Shown here: piece by piece, positions 16,185 through 25,800 of the stretch
Numbering within the stretch: position 1 is the stretch's first letter
Layout of the letters: every line of letters starts with the position of its first letter
Assembly (NCBI GenBank): GCA_023436025.1
Contig: JAEZKX010000178.1
Coordinates: 1 to 49,096 of the forward strand
DNA: 49,096 bases
Reading direction: 5' to 3'
DNA from: Pseudomonadota bacterium
Lineage (GTDB): Bacteria > Pseudomonadota > Gammaproteobacteria > Burkholderiales > Burkholderiaceae_C
Notes under the pieces: generated by a model
Seen by the model: only the letters and a program-made list of their open reading frames with translations
The model's database searches: none
Told to the model about the DNA's origin: nothing
Program-made: the position numbers and the translations under genes

Positions 16185-16871
16185 CTACGCCACAGGCAGC
16201 GGCGGCAGCGCACGCACCACTTCGCCGGCAATGGGAAAGATGCGGTCACCGGCGCGCGGCTCGATGCGGTGCATGCCGGTGAAGTTGCCGAAGGCCGGCA
16301 GGATGCCCACGGCCTGGCGCGGCAGTTGCCCGCTGTCGTCGCCCAGCCAGAAGCACGGCAGCCTCAGCCTTTCGAAGGCGCGGCCTTTCACGCTGATGCA
16401 GGGATGCCAGTGACCCGCCAGCACGTAGGCGCCCTCGACCGGGCGGGGATGGTGGCACAGCGCGAACGGGCCCATCCGCAGCGGCTCGTCGACCACCCGC
16501 AGCCCCAGCGAGGCCGGCGGGTCGCCGGCACGTTCGTCGTGGTTGCCGCGCACCAGCGTCAGCACGAGCCCGGCATGGGCGGTCCGCCAGTCGTGCAGCA
16601 CGGCCAGCGTGCCCGCCGCATGGGCGCGCACCGAATGCAGGAAGTCGCCGAGGAACACCACCTGCCGCGCACCGGTGTCGGCCAGCGCTGCGTCCAGCTT
16701 GTCGAGCGTGCCGCGGGTGGTGCCACTGGGCACCGGCACGCCGAGCTTGCGGAAGCTCACGGCCTTGCCGAAGTGCGCGTCGGCCACCAGCAGCGCCTGG
16801 TGCGCGCACAGGTACAGGGTGCCGGAGGGATGCAGCAGGGCGTCCTCGCCGGCGAGGCGGATTCTGAGCAC
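16185..16871 (-). CDS. pdeM: PdeM-like metallophosphoesterase, ligase-associated DNA-damage endonuclease
   Basis: This is a 228-residue calcineurin-like phosphoesterase. The metal-binding motifs are D-A-H-F-G-K (about 31-36), G-D-F-L-H-S (75-80), G-N-H-D-E (109-113), C-H-H-P (139-142) and G-H-W-H-P (153-157). This spacing and the N-terminal L-H-P-S-G-T-L-Y segment match PdeM, which is usually encoded with a ligase-associated DEXH helicase (Lhr-like) and a DNA ligase. Neither partner lies within the window. It shares only an 83-base gap with slmA downstream of that gene. Confidence 0.88.
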   Translation of the reverse strand: MLRIRLAGEDALLHPSGTLYLCAHQALLVADAHFGKAVSFRKLGVPVPSGTTRGTLDKLDAALADTGARQVVFLGDFLHSVRAHAAGTLAVLHDWRTAHAGLVLTLVRGNHDERAGDPPASLGLRVVDEPLRMGPFALCHHPRPVEGAYVLAGHWHPCISVKGRAFERLRLPCFWLGDDSGQLPRQAVGILPAFGNFTGMHRIEPRAGDRIFPIAGEVVRALPPLPVA

Positions 16872-16954
16872 GGATGGCTGGATGACGGGATGACGGCGCC
16901 GCTGGCGGTCCGACCCGTGGGGTCGGTGCGCGCGGCGCCAGGGTCATTGTGTCA

Positions 16955-17599
16955 TCAGAGCATGCGCGAAAGCGAAGCCTCGAGGTGCTCGGAGGGCAGG
17001 CGTTTGAATCCCGACCGCGCGAAGCGCTGCAGCCGGCCGACGATGAAGGCGGTGAGCACCGAGGCGCGCACCTGCGCGTCCACCGTCGGCGTGCTGGCGT
17101 CGGCGGCCGTGGCCGCGCGCAGGCTCTGCTTCAGCGAGGATTCCACCTTGTCGAAGAACTGGTTCATGCGCTGCTGCAGGCGCTCGTTCTCGAATACCAG
17201 GGCGTCGCCCACCATCACGCGGGTCATGCCCGGGTTCTTCTCGGCGAACTGCACCAGCATGGCGACGATGCGCGAAGCCTGGACGGTGCCGTCGCTCTCG
17301 CGCTCGGAGATCTGGTTGATCAGGCTGAACACGCTCTGCTCGATGAACTCGATGAGCCCTTCGAACATCTGCGCCTTGCTGGCGAAGTGGCGGTACAGGG
17401 CCGCCTCGCTCACCTCGAGCCGCGCCGCCAGGGCGGCGGTGGTGATGCGCTCGGCGCCGGGTTGTTCCAGCATGGTGGCCAGCGCCTCGAGGATCTGCAC
17501 CCGGCGCTCGCCCGGCTTGGGCCGCTTGCGCACCGGTGCCACGACGGGTTCGCCGCCGCCGGGGGCGGGTTCGGGGGAATCGAGCTCGGCGTGGGACAT
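16955..17599 (-). CDS. slmA: Nucleoid occlusion factor SlmA (TetR fold)
   Basis: This is a 214-residue TetR-family protein. The N-terminal basic, Pro-rich arm (1-30) precedes the helix-turn-helix (about 32-80), which carries the SlmA-like segments I-T-T-A-A-L-A-A-R-L-E-V-S-E-A-A-L-Y-R-H-F-A-S-K. The body segment V-M-V-G-D-A-L-V-F-E-N-E-R-L-Q-Q-R-M and the C-terminal F-A-R-S-G-F-K-R-L-P also match SlmA. SlmA binds chromosomal sites and blocks FtsZ assembly over the nucleoid. It lies near argB, as in other Burkholderiales. Confidence 0.9.
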   Translation of the reverse strand: MSHAELDSPEPAPGGGEPVVAPVRKRPKPGERRVQILEALATMLEQPGAERITTAALAARLEVSEAALYRHFASKAQMFEGLIEFIEQSVFSLINQISERESDGTVQASRIVAMLVQFAEKNPGMTRVMVGDALVFENERLQQRMNQFFDKVESSLKQSLRAATAADASTPTVDAQVRASVLTAFIVGRLQRFARSGFKRLPSEHLEASLSRML

Positions 17600-17704
17600 G
17601 CGTTTGTTACAGCTGTGTCAGATCATTCTCGCATACCCGACAGTGGGCTCCTCCGGGCGCCGGCGCCACCTGCCGCCGAGTGTTGCGCCGGCGCAAGCGC
17701 CCGC

Positions 17705-19063
17705 TCACACCGGGAAAGCGAGCGTGACGCGCAGCCCGCGGCCATCGGCGCCGGGTTGCAGTTGCAGGTGGCTGCGGTGCACGCGCGCGATTTCCTCGGC
17801 GATCGCCAGGCCCAGGCCGGTGCCCTCGCCGCGCGTGCCCTGCACCCGGTAGAAGCGTTCCACGATGCGCGGGCGTTCGGCCGGGGCCACGCCCGGGCCG
17901 TCGTCCTCCACCTCCAGGAACGGCACGCCGGCGCGCCGGCCGCAGCGGATGGTGACCGAGCCGCCCTCGTGCGCGTACTTCACCGCGTTGTCGACCAGGT
18001 TGCCGAGCAGCTCGCGCAGCAGCCACGACTGGCCCATCACCTCCACCGGCTCGGCGTCGAGGCCCAGGTCGATGCGGCGCGCGGTCGCGGCGTCCAGGTG
18101 CTGTTGCAGGATGTCCTCGCACAGCGACTTGAGATCCACCCGCTGCTGCGGCTGCATGTGCATGGCGCGCGCGTCGGCCCGCGACAGCGCCAGCAGCTGG
18201 TTGGCCAGCTGCGAGGTGCGGCGGGTGGCGCTGCGCAGCTTCTCCACCTGCTCGGTGGGCAGCTCCAGCGTCGGCTGCGTGCTGGCGGCCTGGGCCCAGG
18301 CCTCGACCTGCGCCTGCAAGCCCGCCAGGGGGGTGCGCAGCTGGTGGGCGGCGTCGGCCACGAAGCGCTGCTGGCTTTCGGCCTGCGCGTTCACCAGCCC
18401 GAACAGCCGGTTGAGCGAGTCAACGAGTGGCCGTACCTCCTCGGGGGTGGTGGAACCGTCGATGGCGCTCAGGTCGCGCGGCGAGCGCCGCTCCACCGCC
18501 TCCTTGAGCGCCAGCAGGGGCTTGAGCGCGCGCTCCACCGCCCAGCCGACGGCGAAGGCGGCGGCGGCGATCAGCACCAGGTTGGGCAGCAGCACGCGGA
18601 AGAAGATGGAGCGCGCCCACTGCTGGCGCGGGTCGCTGCCGTCGGCCACGACCACCACCACCTCGCCGATCACCGTGGGCTGGCGCTGGCGGACGATGCG
18701 CCAGGTGGTGCCGGCATGCTCCTCGCTGTGGAACTCCGGATCGGTGCCGGCCGGCACCAGGGCGCCGGCCAGCCACGAGGCGCCCTCCAGCAGGCGCGCG
18801 TCGACGTCCACCAGCGCGTAGGCGGTGAGGCCGTTGCCCTCCTTCAGGAACTCCTCCACCGCCGGCGCCAACAGCAACAGGGGCGGCTCGCCCTCGCCGA
18901 TGACGGAGTCGGCCACCAGCGGCACCAGCGCCAGCAGGCGCTGGTCCTGCTGCGTGGCCACGTCGTCGGCCGAGCGGTAGTCGATCCAGGCGCTGAGCAT
19001 CGCCAGCAGGATCAGCGGCACGATCAGCATCACCAGCAGCCTGCGGCGCAGGCCGGATGTCAT
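17705..19063 (-). CDS. Two-component sensor histidine kinase (TctE-like)
   Basis: This is a 452-residue membrane kinase: helix 1 at about 8-26, a periplasmic sensor of about 130 residues (2CSK/TctE type), helix 2 at about 160-178, then HisKA with H240 in A-D-A-A-H-Q-L-R-T-P-L. The ATPase domain has the N box near 356-359 (N-L-V-D-N-A-V-K-Y), G1 (D-D-G-P-G-V) and G2 (G-T-G-L-G-L-A-I). The start (ATG at 19063) places the hydrophobic helix at the N-terminus; reading further upstream would cross the response-regulator gene. Ligand unknown; TctE-like sensors often respond to carboxylates. It is encoded 59 bases after its response regulator. Confidence 0.92.
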   Translation of the reverse strand: MTSGLRRRLLVMLIVPLILLAMLSAWIDYRSADDVATQQDQRLLALVPLVADSVIGEGEPPLLLLAPAVEEFLKEGNGLTAYALVDVDARLLEGASWLAGALVPAGTDPEFHSEEHAGTTWRIVRQRQPTVIGEVVVVVADGSDPRQQWARSIFFRVLLPNLVLIAAAAFAVGWAVERALKPLLALKEAVERRSPRDLSAIDGSTTPEEVRPLVDSLNRLFGLVNAQAESQQRFVADAAHQLRTPLAGLQAQVEAWAQAASTQPTLELPTEQVEKLRSATRRTSQLANQLLALSRADARAMHMQPQQRVDLKSLCEDILQQHLDAATARRIDLGLDAEPVEVMGQSWLLRELLGNLVDNAVKYAHEGGSVTIRCGRRAGVPFLEVEDDGPGVAPAERPRIVERFYRVQGTRGEGTGLGLAIAEEIARVHRSHLQLQPGADGRGLRVTLAFPV

Positions 19064-19079
19064 GCCGAAAGGAGCGGGC

Positions 19080-19112
19080 GCGCCCCGCCGCGAAAGGAAC
19101 CGGGCGGGGCGC
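19080..19112 (-). promoter_or_regulatory. Strong intercistronic hairpin between response regulator and kinase
   Basis: Perfect ten-base arms (GCGCCCCGCC / GGCGGGGCGC) with a 13-base loop lie in the 59-base gap between the two genes. The stem ends about 16 bases before the kinase start and has no T tract. It could act as an mRNA-processing or attenuation element that sets unequal levels of the two proteins. Confidence 0.6.
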
Positions 19113-19122
19113 AACCCCGTCT

Positions 19123-19824
19123 TCACTGCGCCTCGGGCGAACGCAGCTCGAGGCGGTAGCCGAAGCCGCGGATGGAGCGCAACGCCACTCCGTGCGGTTC
19201 GAGCTTGCCGCGCAGGCGCGAGATGTAGACCTCCACCGCGTTGGGCGTGATCTCCTTGTCCCAGCCGGTCAGCGCCTGCAGCAGCTTTTCCTTGCTGGCC
19301 GGCTTGGGCGCGTTGATCAACAGGTACTCCATCACCGTCCACTCGCGCGGTCCGAGTTCGATCGCGATGGCCTGGCCGTTGCGCTGTGCACTGGCGCGGC
19401 GGTTGGCGGTGTCCAGCTCGATCGGGCCGAAGCTCAGCACCGCGGAGGTGGCCGCCTGCGAGCGCCGCAGCAGCGCGCGCAGGCGCGCCAGCAGTTCCGG
19501 CAGCTCGAAGGGCTTGATCATGTAGTCGTCCGCGCCCAGGTCCAGGCCCTGGACCCGGTCGCTGAGCGCGTCGCGCGCCGTGAGGATCAGCACCGGCATG
19601 TGCTGGCTGGCCATCTCGGGACGGCGCAGCCGCCGCGTGAGTTCCAGGCCATCCATGTTGGGCAGGCCGATGTCGATGATGGCCGCGTCGAACACCTCGC
19701 TGCGCAGCACCTCCTCGGCCCGTTCGCCGCTGCCGACCCAGTCGACCGCGTAGCCGGCGTTGCTCAGCCCCAGCTTGATCCCGCTGGCGACCATCACATC
19801 GTCCTCGACCAGCAGCAGCCTCAT
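19123..19824 (-). CDS. OmpR-family response regulator (QseB/TctD-like)
   Basis: This is a 233-residue response regulator. The receiver domain has acidic residues in V-E-D-D (7-10), the phosphoacceptor D51 (A-I-I-D-I-G-L-P), T in L-T-A-R and K in I-K-P-F. The winged-helix output domain (about 130-225) ends R-S-I-R-G-F-G-Y-R-L. It lies five bases after argB and upstream of its kinase, so the three genes may be cotranscribed. Targets unknown. Confidence 0.93.
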   Translation of the reverse strand: MRLLLVEDDVMVASGIKLGLSNAGYAVDWVGSGERAEEVLRSEVFDAAIIDIGLPNMDGLELTRRLRRPEMASQHMPVLILTARDALSDRVQGLDLGADDYMIKPFELPELLARLRALLRRSQAATSAVLSFGPIELDTANRRASAQRNGQAIAIELGPREWTVMEYLLINAPKPASKEKLLQALTGWDKEITPNAVEVYISRLRGKLEPHGVALRSIRGFGYRLELRSPEAQ

Positions 19825-19829
19825 CGTGC

Positions 19830-20720
19830 CTAGCGCGACCGGATCATCGTGCCGTAGGCCTGGTCGGTCAGGATTTCCAGCAGCATGGAATGCGGGACGC
19901 GGCCGTCGATGATGTGCACGGCGTTGACCCCGGACTTGGCGGCCTCCAGCGCGCCGGCGATCTTGGGCAGCATGCCGCCGGAAATCGTGCCGTCGGCGAA
20001 CAAGCCGTCGATCTGCTGCGCGCTGAGGTCGGTCAGCAGCTGGCCGGACTTGTCCAGCACGCCCGGCGTGTTGGTCAGCAGCACCAGCTTCTCGGCCTTC
20101 AACACCTCGGCCAGCTTGCTGGCGACCACGTCGGCGTTGATGTTGTAGCTCTCGTTTTCGTCGCCGAAGCCGATGGGGCTGACGACGGGAATGAAGTTGT
20201 CCTCCAGCAGCGCCTTGAGCACGCCGGGGTTGATCTCGACGATGTCGCCGACCTGGCCGACGTCGTGCTCCTTGTTCGGATCCTTGTTGTCGAGCATCTT
20301 GAGCTTGCGCGCGCGGATCATGCCGCCGTCGCGCCCGGTCAGGCCCACGGCCTGGCCGCCGGCCTTGTGGATGAAGCCCACGATGTCCTGCTGCACCTCG
20401 CCGGCCAGCACCCATTCGACCACTTCCATGGTCTCGGCGTCGGTGACGCGCATGCCCTGGATGAACTCGCCCTTCTTGCCCAGCCGGTTGAGCGCCTGCT
20501 CGATCTGCGGGCCGCCGCCATGCACCACCACCGGGTTGATGCCCACCAGCTTCAGCAGCACGACGTCCTCGGCGAAGTCGGCCTGCAATTCGGGGTCGGT
20601 CATGGCGTTGCCGCCGTACTTGATCACCATGGTCTTGCCATGGAACTTGCGGATGTACGGCAGCGCCTGGGCCAGGATTTCGGCCTTGTCGCGCGGCGCG
20701 ATGTGGGTGACGTCGTTCAT
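19830..20720 (-). CDS. argB: Acetylglutamate kinase
   Basis: This is a 296-residue amino-acid kinase that phosphorylates N-acetyl-L-glutamate, the second step of arginine synthesis. Visible motifs are K-Y-G-G-N-A-M (substrate and ATP binding, about 34-40), H-G-G-G-P-Q-I (65-71), G-L-T-G-R-D-G, N-I-N-A-D-V-V-A and the C-terminal G-G-M-L-P-K. An N-terminal helix of about 25 residues precedes the core, as in the arginine-inhibited hexameric ArgB enzymes. The response regulator follows five bases after its stop. Confidence 0.96.
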   Translation of the reverse strand: MNDVTHIAPRDKAEILAQALPYIRKFHGKTMVIKYGGNAMTDPELQADFAEDVVLLKLVGINPVVVHGGGPQIEQALNRLGKKGEFIQGMRVTDAETMEVVEWVLAGEVQQDIVGFIHKAGGQAVGLTGRDGGMIRARKLKMLDNKDPNKEHDVGQVGDIVEINPGVLKALLEDNFIPVVSPIGFGDENESYNINADVVASKLAEVLKAEKLVLLTNTPGVLDKSGQLLTDLSAQQIDGLFADGTISGGMLPKIAGALEAAKSGVNAVHIIDGRVPHSMLLEILTDQAYGTMIRSR

Positions 20721-20775
20721 GGGCGGAGAAAGGGGATGCGGTGCAAATTGTGCCGCAAGCCGGCGGCGGCCCCGC

Positions 20776-21894
20776 TCAGGGTCGCCGGCCGCGGCGCACC
20801 CAGCGCTGCACGCGGAAGCGCACGATGCTGTGGTAGGCCCGCAGGTAGCTGAAGACGAACAGCGCGGTGAAGGCGATCAGCAGCAGTGTGTTCTGCCAGA
20901 ACAGCACCGCCGGCACCACCGTCAGCAGGGTGAAGCCCCAGAGATAGGGCGAGGTGCGGTTGTTGCGGATCAGCATGCGCCGCGAGGCGTCGTCGTGGAA
21001 CACCTGGCGCACGACGCGGCGGTAGATCAGCTGGTGGAAGTGCAATGCATCGGCCAGGCTGGGCGACTGGCCGCGCGCGACCTTGCGGTAGATGGAGAAC
21101 ACCGCCTCCCAGATCGGGTAGATCAGCAGCAGCACCGGGAACCACGGCGACACGGCGGGGTGGCGCTGCACCAGCAGGATGGACACCAGCGCGATGACGA
21201 CGCCCCACAGGTAGGCGCCGCCGTCGCCGGCGAAGATCAGCCCGTGCGGATAGTTCAGCACCAGGAAGCCGGCGGTCGCGCCTGCCATCACCAGGGCCAG
21301 GGCGGCCAGCTGGCGGTCGCCCACCTGCAGGGCCACGTAGGCCAGGGCCAGGCAGCAGATCAGCGCCACGGTGCCGGCCAGGCCGTTATAGCCGTCGATG
21401 AGGTTGAAGGCATGCGGCAGGCCGGCCAGCGCCAGCAGCGCGATGAAGATGCCGGGACCCGACCAGGCCTGCCAGGCGCCTTCGAGGAAGGGAATGCCGA
21501 TGCGCGGCACGGTCAGGCCGAAGACCAGGACCGCCAGCGCCGCGGCCAGCGCGGTGGAGACGAAACGCAAGCGCGCCGGCAATGCGCTCGTGAGGTCCTC
21601 GAGCACGCCGGCCGAGATGCAGGCCAGGGCCACCACCCACCACGCCAGCGCCTCCCACGCGGTGAACGAAATCTGGTTCTGCAAGCCGAAGTAGGGCCGG
21701 GCCACGACCATCCACACCCAGCCCGCGGTGCAGCCGACGAACATCGCCGCGCCCCCCAGGCGCGGGACGTGGCCGATGTGGAAACGCTGCGGCATGCCGG
21801 TGCCGTAGCGGCGCGCGCTTTCCTGGCCCAGGCGCAGCAGCACCGCGCAGACCAGCGCAGCGACGGCGCCACACAACACCAGAAGTATCAGCAT
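20776..21894 (-). CDS. WecA/MraY-family undecaprenyl-phosphate sugar-1-phosphate transferase
   Basis: This is a 372-residue membrane enzyme with about ten helices. Family motifs are H-V-P-R-L-G-G near the N-terminus (47-53), the catalytic loop F-N-L-I-D-G-Y-N-G-L-A and A-G-D-G-G-A-Y-L-W-G. The usual second D-D after helix 3 is partly kept as E-D in V-L-E-D-L-T. It should load the first sugar phosphate on undecaprenyl phosphate and so start the polysaccharide made by the neighbouring operon. ABC-exported O-antigens require such an initiator. The start at 21894 has a GGGAGAGGG ribosome site. It is divergent from the GT2 gene. Confidence 0.9.
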   Translation of the reverse strand: MLILLVLCGAVAALVCAVLLRLGQESARRYGTGMPQRFHIGHVPRLGGAAMFVGCTAGWVWMVVARPYFGLQNQISFTAWEALAWWVVALACISAGVLEDLTSALPARLRFVSTALAAALAVLVFGLTVPRIGIPFLEGAWQAWSGPGIFIALLALAGLPHAFNLIDGYNGLAGTVALICCLALAYVALQVGDRQLAALALVMAGATAGFLVLNYPHGLIFAGDGGAYLWGVVIALVSILLVQRHPAVSPWFPVLLLIYPIWEAVFSIYRKVARGQSPSLADALHFHQLIYRRVVRQVFHDDASRRMLIRNNRTSPYLWGFTLLTVVPAVLFWQNTLLLIAFTALFVFSYLRAYHSIVRFRVQRWVRRGRRP

Positions 21895-22043
21895 GCCCTC
21901 TCCCTTTTTCGCAGGCGCCGATTGTGGCATCGCGCGGGCCCGCCGGACGATGGCGGTACGCCCCGACACCCTGCCATGGCAGGCGCGGTGAAGTACTGTA
22001 CGCTTCGATCTTCCCGGTCCGAGCCGGGCGGCTCGAACAAGAC

Positions 22044-22880
22044 ATGACATTCAGGGAAGAACCGGCGCCGGCACCGCTTGCACAGCGGGTGACCGCCTCC
22101 ATCGTCAGCCATGGGCACGGCGAGTACGTGCGGCGGCTGCTCGTCGACCTCGACGCGGCGGGCCACGCCATCGAGCGCATCGTCCTGACGCGAAACATTC
22201 CGGAACCCGGCCTGCTGGAGGGGCTGGCCCTCAGGACCCCCCTCACGGTCATCGACAACCCTGCGCCCCTTGGCTTCGGCGCCAACCACAATGCCGCGTT
22301 CGGGCATTGCGCCTCGCCCTGGTTCCTGGTCCTCAATCCGGATGTCCGGATGGACCCAGGCGTGCTGCCCGGAATGCTTGCGCGCGCCCCGGCGCAGGCG
22401 GGCGTCGTGGCGCCGCGCGTGGTGGAGCCGGGTCGCCCCCGCCCGGAGCCTCGCAGGGGACTCCTCACGCCCTTCGAGATCATCGGCCGCCGGCTGCGCA
22501 GGGACTACGACGCCCCGCGCGCCGAATGGGTGGCGGGCATGTTCATGCTGTTCCGCGCCCCCGCCTTCGAGGCGGTCGGCGGTTTCGACGAGAAGTTCTT
22601 CATGTACGTGGAGGATGCGGACATCTGCGCCCGACTCTCCCTCATGGGCTGGGAGGTGGCGGTCGACGAATCGGCGCGCATCCTGCACGACGCCCAGCGG
22701 GACAGCCATCGCCATTGGCGGCCCCTCGCATGGCATTGGCAAAGCCTGTTGCGCTGGTGGTTCTCTCCCGTGTTCTGGCGCAAGGCCCTGCGCAAGCGGA
22801 GGCCCGGAAGCCCCCGCCAAGCGCCTTCGCCGCCAGCTGGCACCGACGCCGCGGCCTCCGGCCGGAAGCGGGCCTCCTAG
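22044..22880 (+). CDS. GT2 glycosyltransferase, rhamnosyltransferase-like (WbbL type)
   Basis: This is a 278-residue soluble GT-A enzyme. It shows T-A-S-I-V-S-H at the first strand, the N-P-A-P-L-G-F-G-A-N-H-N sugar-nucleotide segment, L-N-P-D-V (the DxD equivalent) and the acceptor-side V-A-G-M-F-M-L-F-R and G-G-F-D-E-K-F-F-M-Y-V-E-D-A-D motifs typical of WbbL-like rhamnosyltransferases. A basic, Pro-rich C-terminus follows. dTDP-L-rhamnose from the rml genes nearby is a likely donor. Its stop codon overlaps, tail to tail, the stop of the giant transferase gene on the other strand. Confidence 0.87.
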   Translation: MTFREEPAPAPLAQRVTASIVSHGHGEYVRRLLVDLDAAGHAIERIVLTRNIPEPGLLEGLALRTPLTVIDNPAPLGFGANHNAAFGHCASPWFLVLNPDVRMDPGVLPGMLARAPAQAGVVAPRVVEPGRPRPEPRRGLLTPFEIIGRRLRRDYDAPRAEWVAGMFMLFRAPAFEAVGGFDEKFFMYVEDADICARLSLMGWEVAVDESARILHDAQRDSHRHWRPLAWHWQSLLRWWFSPVFWRKALRKRRPGSPRQAPSPPAGTDAAASGRKRAS

Positions 22881-25800
22881 GCCTCGGCGGCGGCCAGGGC
22901 AAGCCGGCCATCCTGCGGGGCATCCTCCCCGCTGCCGCTGGCCGATTTGCGGAACAGGTCGATGTAGAGCGAGGCCACCGCTTCGATACGGAAGCGGCTG
23001 ACGATCCGCGGCACGCGTTCCTGCGCCTTCCGGTAGCGCCTTTCGTCGCCGGCGAAAGCCGCGATGGCCGCCGCGGCGGCGTCCACCGGCACCTGCCAGT
23101 CCTCCAGTCCGATCACTTCGCCGGCCACCCCGTCCGGCGACGAGAGCATGTTGCGAATGTCGCCCACGTCGGTCGCGATATAGGGTTTGCCGGCGAACAG
23201 GCAGTCGACGATCGTGAGCGGAAAGCTCTCCGAGCGGAACCGGGTCAACATGATCCCCATGTCGGCGCCCGCGTAGTGGCCCGCGGAATTCTCGCTGAAG
23301 CCCACGAGCCGCACGAAGGGCGGCACGCCAACGCTGCGGTACTCGTCGTACACCGGCCCGTTGCCGACCAGCACCAGCCGGATGTCGCGGCCCGAGAGCT
23401 GGCGCGCCCTTGCGACGGCTTCGATCGCCTCGGCCCATCCCTTGTCCGGAATCGCCCGGCTGACGCAGCAAAGAACGAAGGCATCTTCCGGAATGTCCAG
23501 GTCGCCCCGGCGCACCGGTTCGATACGGGGTGTCTGAATGCCGTTCGGCATTTTCACGAAACGCTTCTCGTCCTCGGACACCATGTTGAACTTCACGAAG
23601 GGCCCCAGGTTCTTGTCCGCGGTGTAAACCCACGTCCCGACGCTCCTGTCGGCCGCGCGCAGTTCCTGCTCGGTCACCGAGAACGCGTTCCCGTGCTCGA
23701 TCATGCCGTGCAGCGTGGCGACATGCGAACGCAGCCGCGCGAACACGTCCGGCACCTGCACCGGGTACTTCTGCACATGCCACTGGTGCGAATTCAGCAC
23801 CTCGATGCCGAACTGCTCGATGATGTGCTTCACGGGCTCGATCTCTCCCGTTTCGACGAGCGGGACATCGTTCCTCAGCATCCGCCGGACACCGTCCTCG
23901 CGCGGGTTCAGGCCGGTACTCAGCAGCAGCACCGAAAGGCCCTGGCGCTTGAACTCGTTGGCGAGGCGGATCGGGAGGATTTCCGCGCCGCCGGGGAAGA
24001 ACCCCATCGTCGAAACCATCACGTTGGGCAGGCGCTTGGAGCGTGCCCGCATGACGGCGTCGAAGTCGAACCAGGCGTCGAATTCCTCATCGCCGTTGCC
24101 CACCAGCCGCTCATAGTGCTCCCGGTAGGACGCCCGGCAGCGTTCGAGCGTCGACAGCGGCACGTCGTACAGCCTGGCGACGGCCTGGCAAGCCCGGCCC
24201 ACCTCCTGGAAGAACGTTGCCTTGCGATAGCTCGACTCCGCCGTGCTGCCCTCATAACGCCGGAAGTAGTTCGTCGCACCCGGGTCGTAAGCGATCTTGC
24301 CGCCACGGGCGAGATGGAGATAGAACACCCAGTCGCCGACGACACGCATCGACAGCCAGTCCGGATCATCGAGCAAGGCCATGTCGACGGGACGCCGGAA
24401 GAGAACGCCGCTGGCATTCGGAATCGTGTTCTTGATCCCCAGCGCCATGCGCACCTCGCGATGCGCCGTCTCCACGTACGGCTGGTCCCACCGCTCGACC
24501 TCTTCGAGGTCCCACAAGTATTCCCGGAAGCCCTGCTCCATGCCGACGCCGTCGCGATCCACGAAGACGCTGTGGCCGCATGCAAGGAGGACGGCTTCGT
24601 CGTCGAACCGGCGGACCAGCACCTCCAGGAAGCGCTCGTCACAGTAATCGTCGCTTTCGGCGATCCACACCAGATCGCCGGAGGCGGCCTTGATGCCCTT
24701 TGCCCACTGCCTGAACGCGCCTCCCGAGTTCACCTCGTTGTACAGGGTGCGCGTGATGTCGGGGTGGGCCGCCGCGTATGCGTCCATGACGGCACGGCTG
24801 CCGTCGCGCGAGCAGTCATCCATCAGGATGACCTCGATGTTGCGGTACGTCTGCCGGTAGATGCTGTCGAGTCTCTGGCGCAGGAACGGCTCGTGGTTGT
24901 AGTTCGGCACGATCACCGACACCTTGGGCATCCGCGCTCCGGAAGCGATGCCGAGGATGGCACGGCTGGTTTCGTTGAGGCGGCCGTACCCGCTGCTGCG
25001 GTCCGGCTCCAGCACGCTGCCGCGGTTCCAGTCGTTCCACGAACGCAGGAACACGAGGCGCCGCTCGGCTTGCGGAATGGTGCGCGCCGCCTCGATCGCC
25101 GCGTCCAGCCAGCGGCGGTACTGCCCGGGCTGGAAGCGTTTGTAGACCAGCGGGCAGGGTTCGCCGGCGGCGGTGCTGTCACGCCCCACGGTCACGGTCT
25201 GGTACAGGGGAAATACCGAACGGCGGCTTGCGTGGGCGCGGGCGGCCCCCTGCGCCGCCACGACGGAGTACGGGGCCGAGAGGATGCCCCCGCTTTCGAG
25301 CAGCCGGTAGGCGCCGGTCTCGCGCGGCACGAGCGGCTCGGGCAGGTCGAGCACGGCGTCACACGCACCGACGGCGCACGCATCGGCAATGGCCTGGCCG
25401 TCACCTTCCGTCCAGCAGGCGATCAGGTAGACCGGCCCCCGCGCCTGGCTTTCGAGCAGGCGGCGCAGCCGGCCGAGCTCATCCTGCACCCCGGCGCCGG
25501 AATCGGCGGGCTTGAGCAGGACCACCACCCGGCCGTGCACGCGCAGCGCGCGGCTGTCGCCGAACGCGCGATCCATCAGCGGCCCGGCCGCAGGCGACGT
25601 CGCGGCCGCACCATCGAGCGCGAGGCAGAAGCGGATGTCCACGTCCTGCTGGTCCAGGAAAGCACCCAGCGCCCCCAGTCCCAGCTCGCCACCGGCTTCG
25701 AGCCGGACCGGGAAGCAGAAACCCTGCACGCCATGGCTGCGCGCCAGCGCCGCCTGCCGCTGCAATGTCGCGCCATCCGTGGCCGCATAGAACCCGGCAA

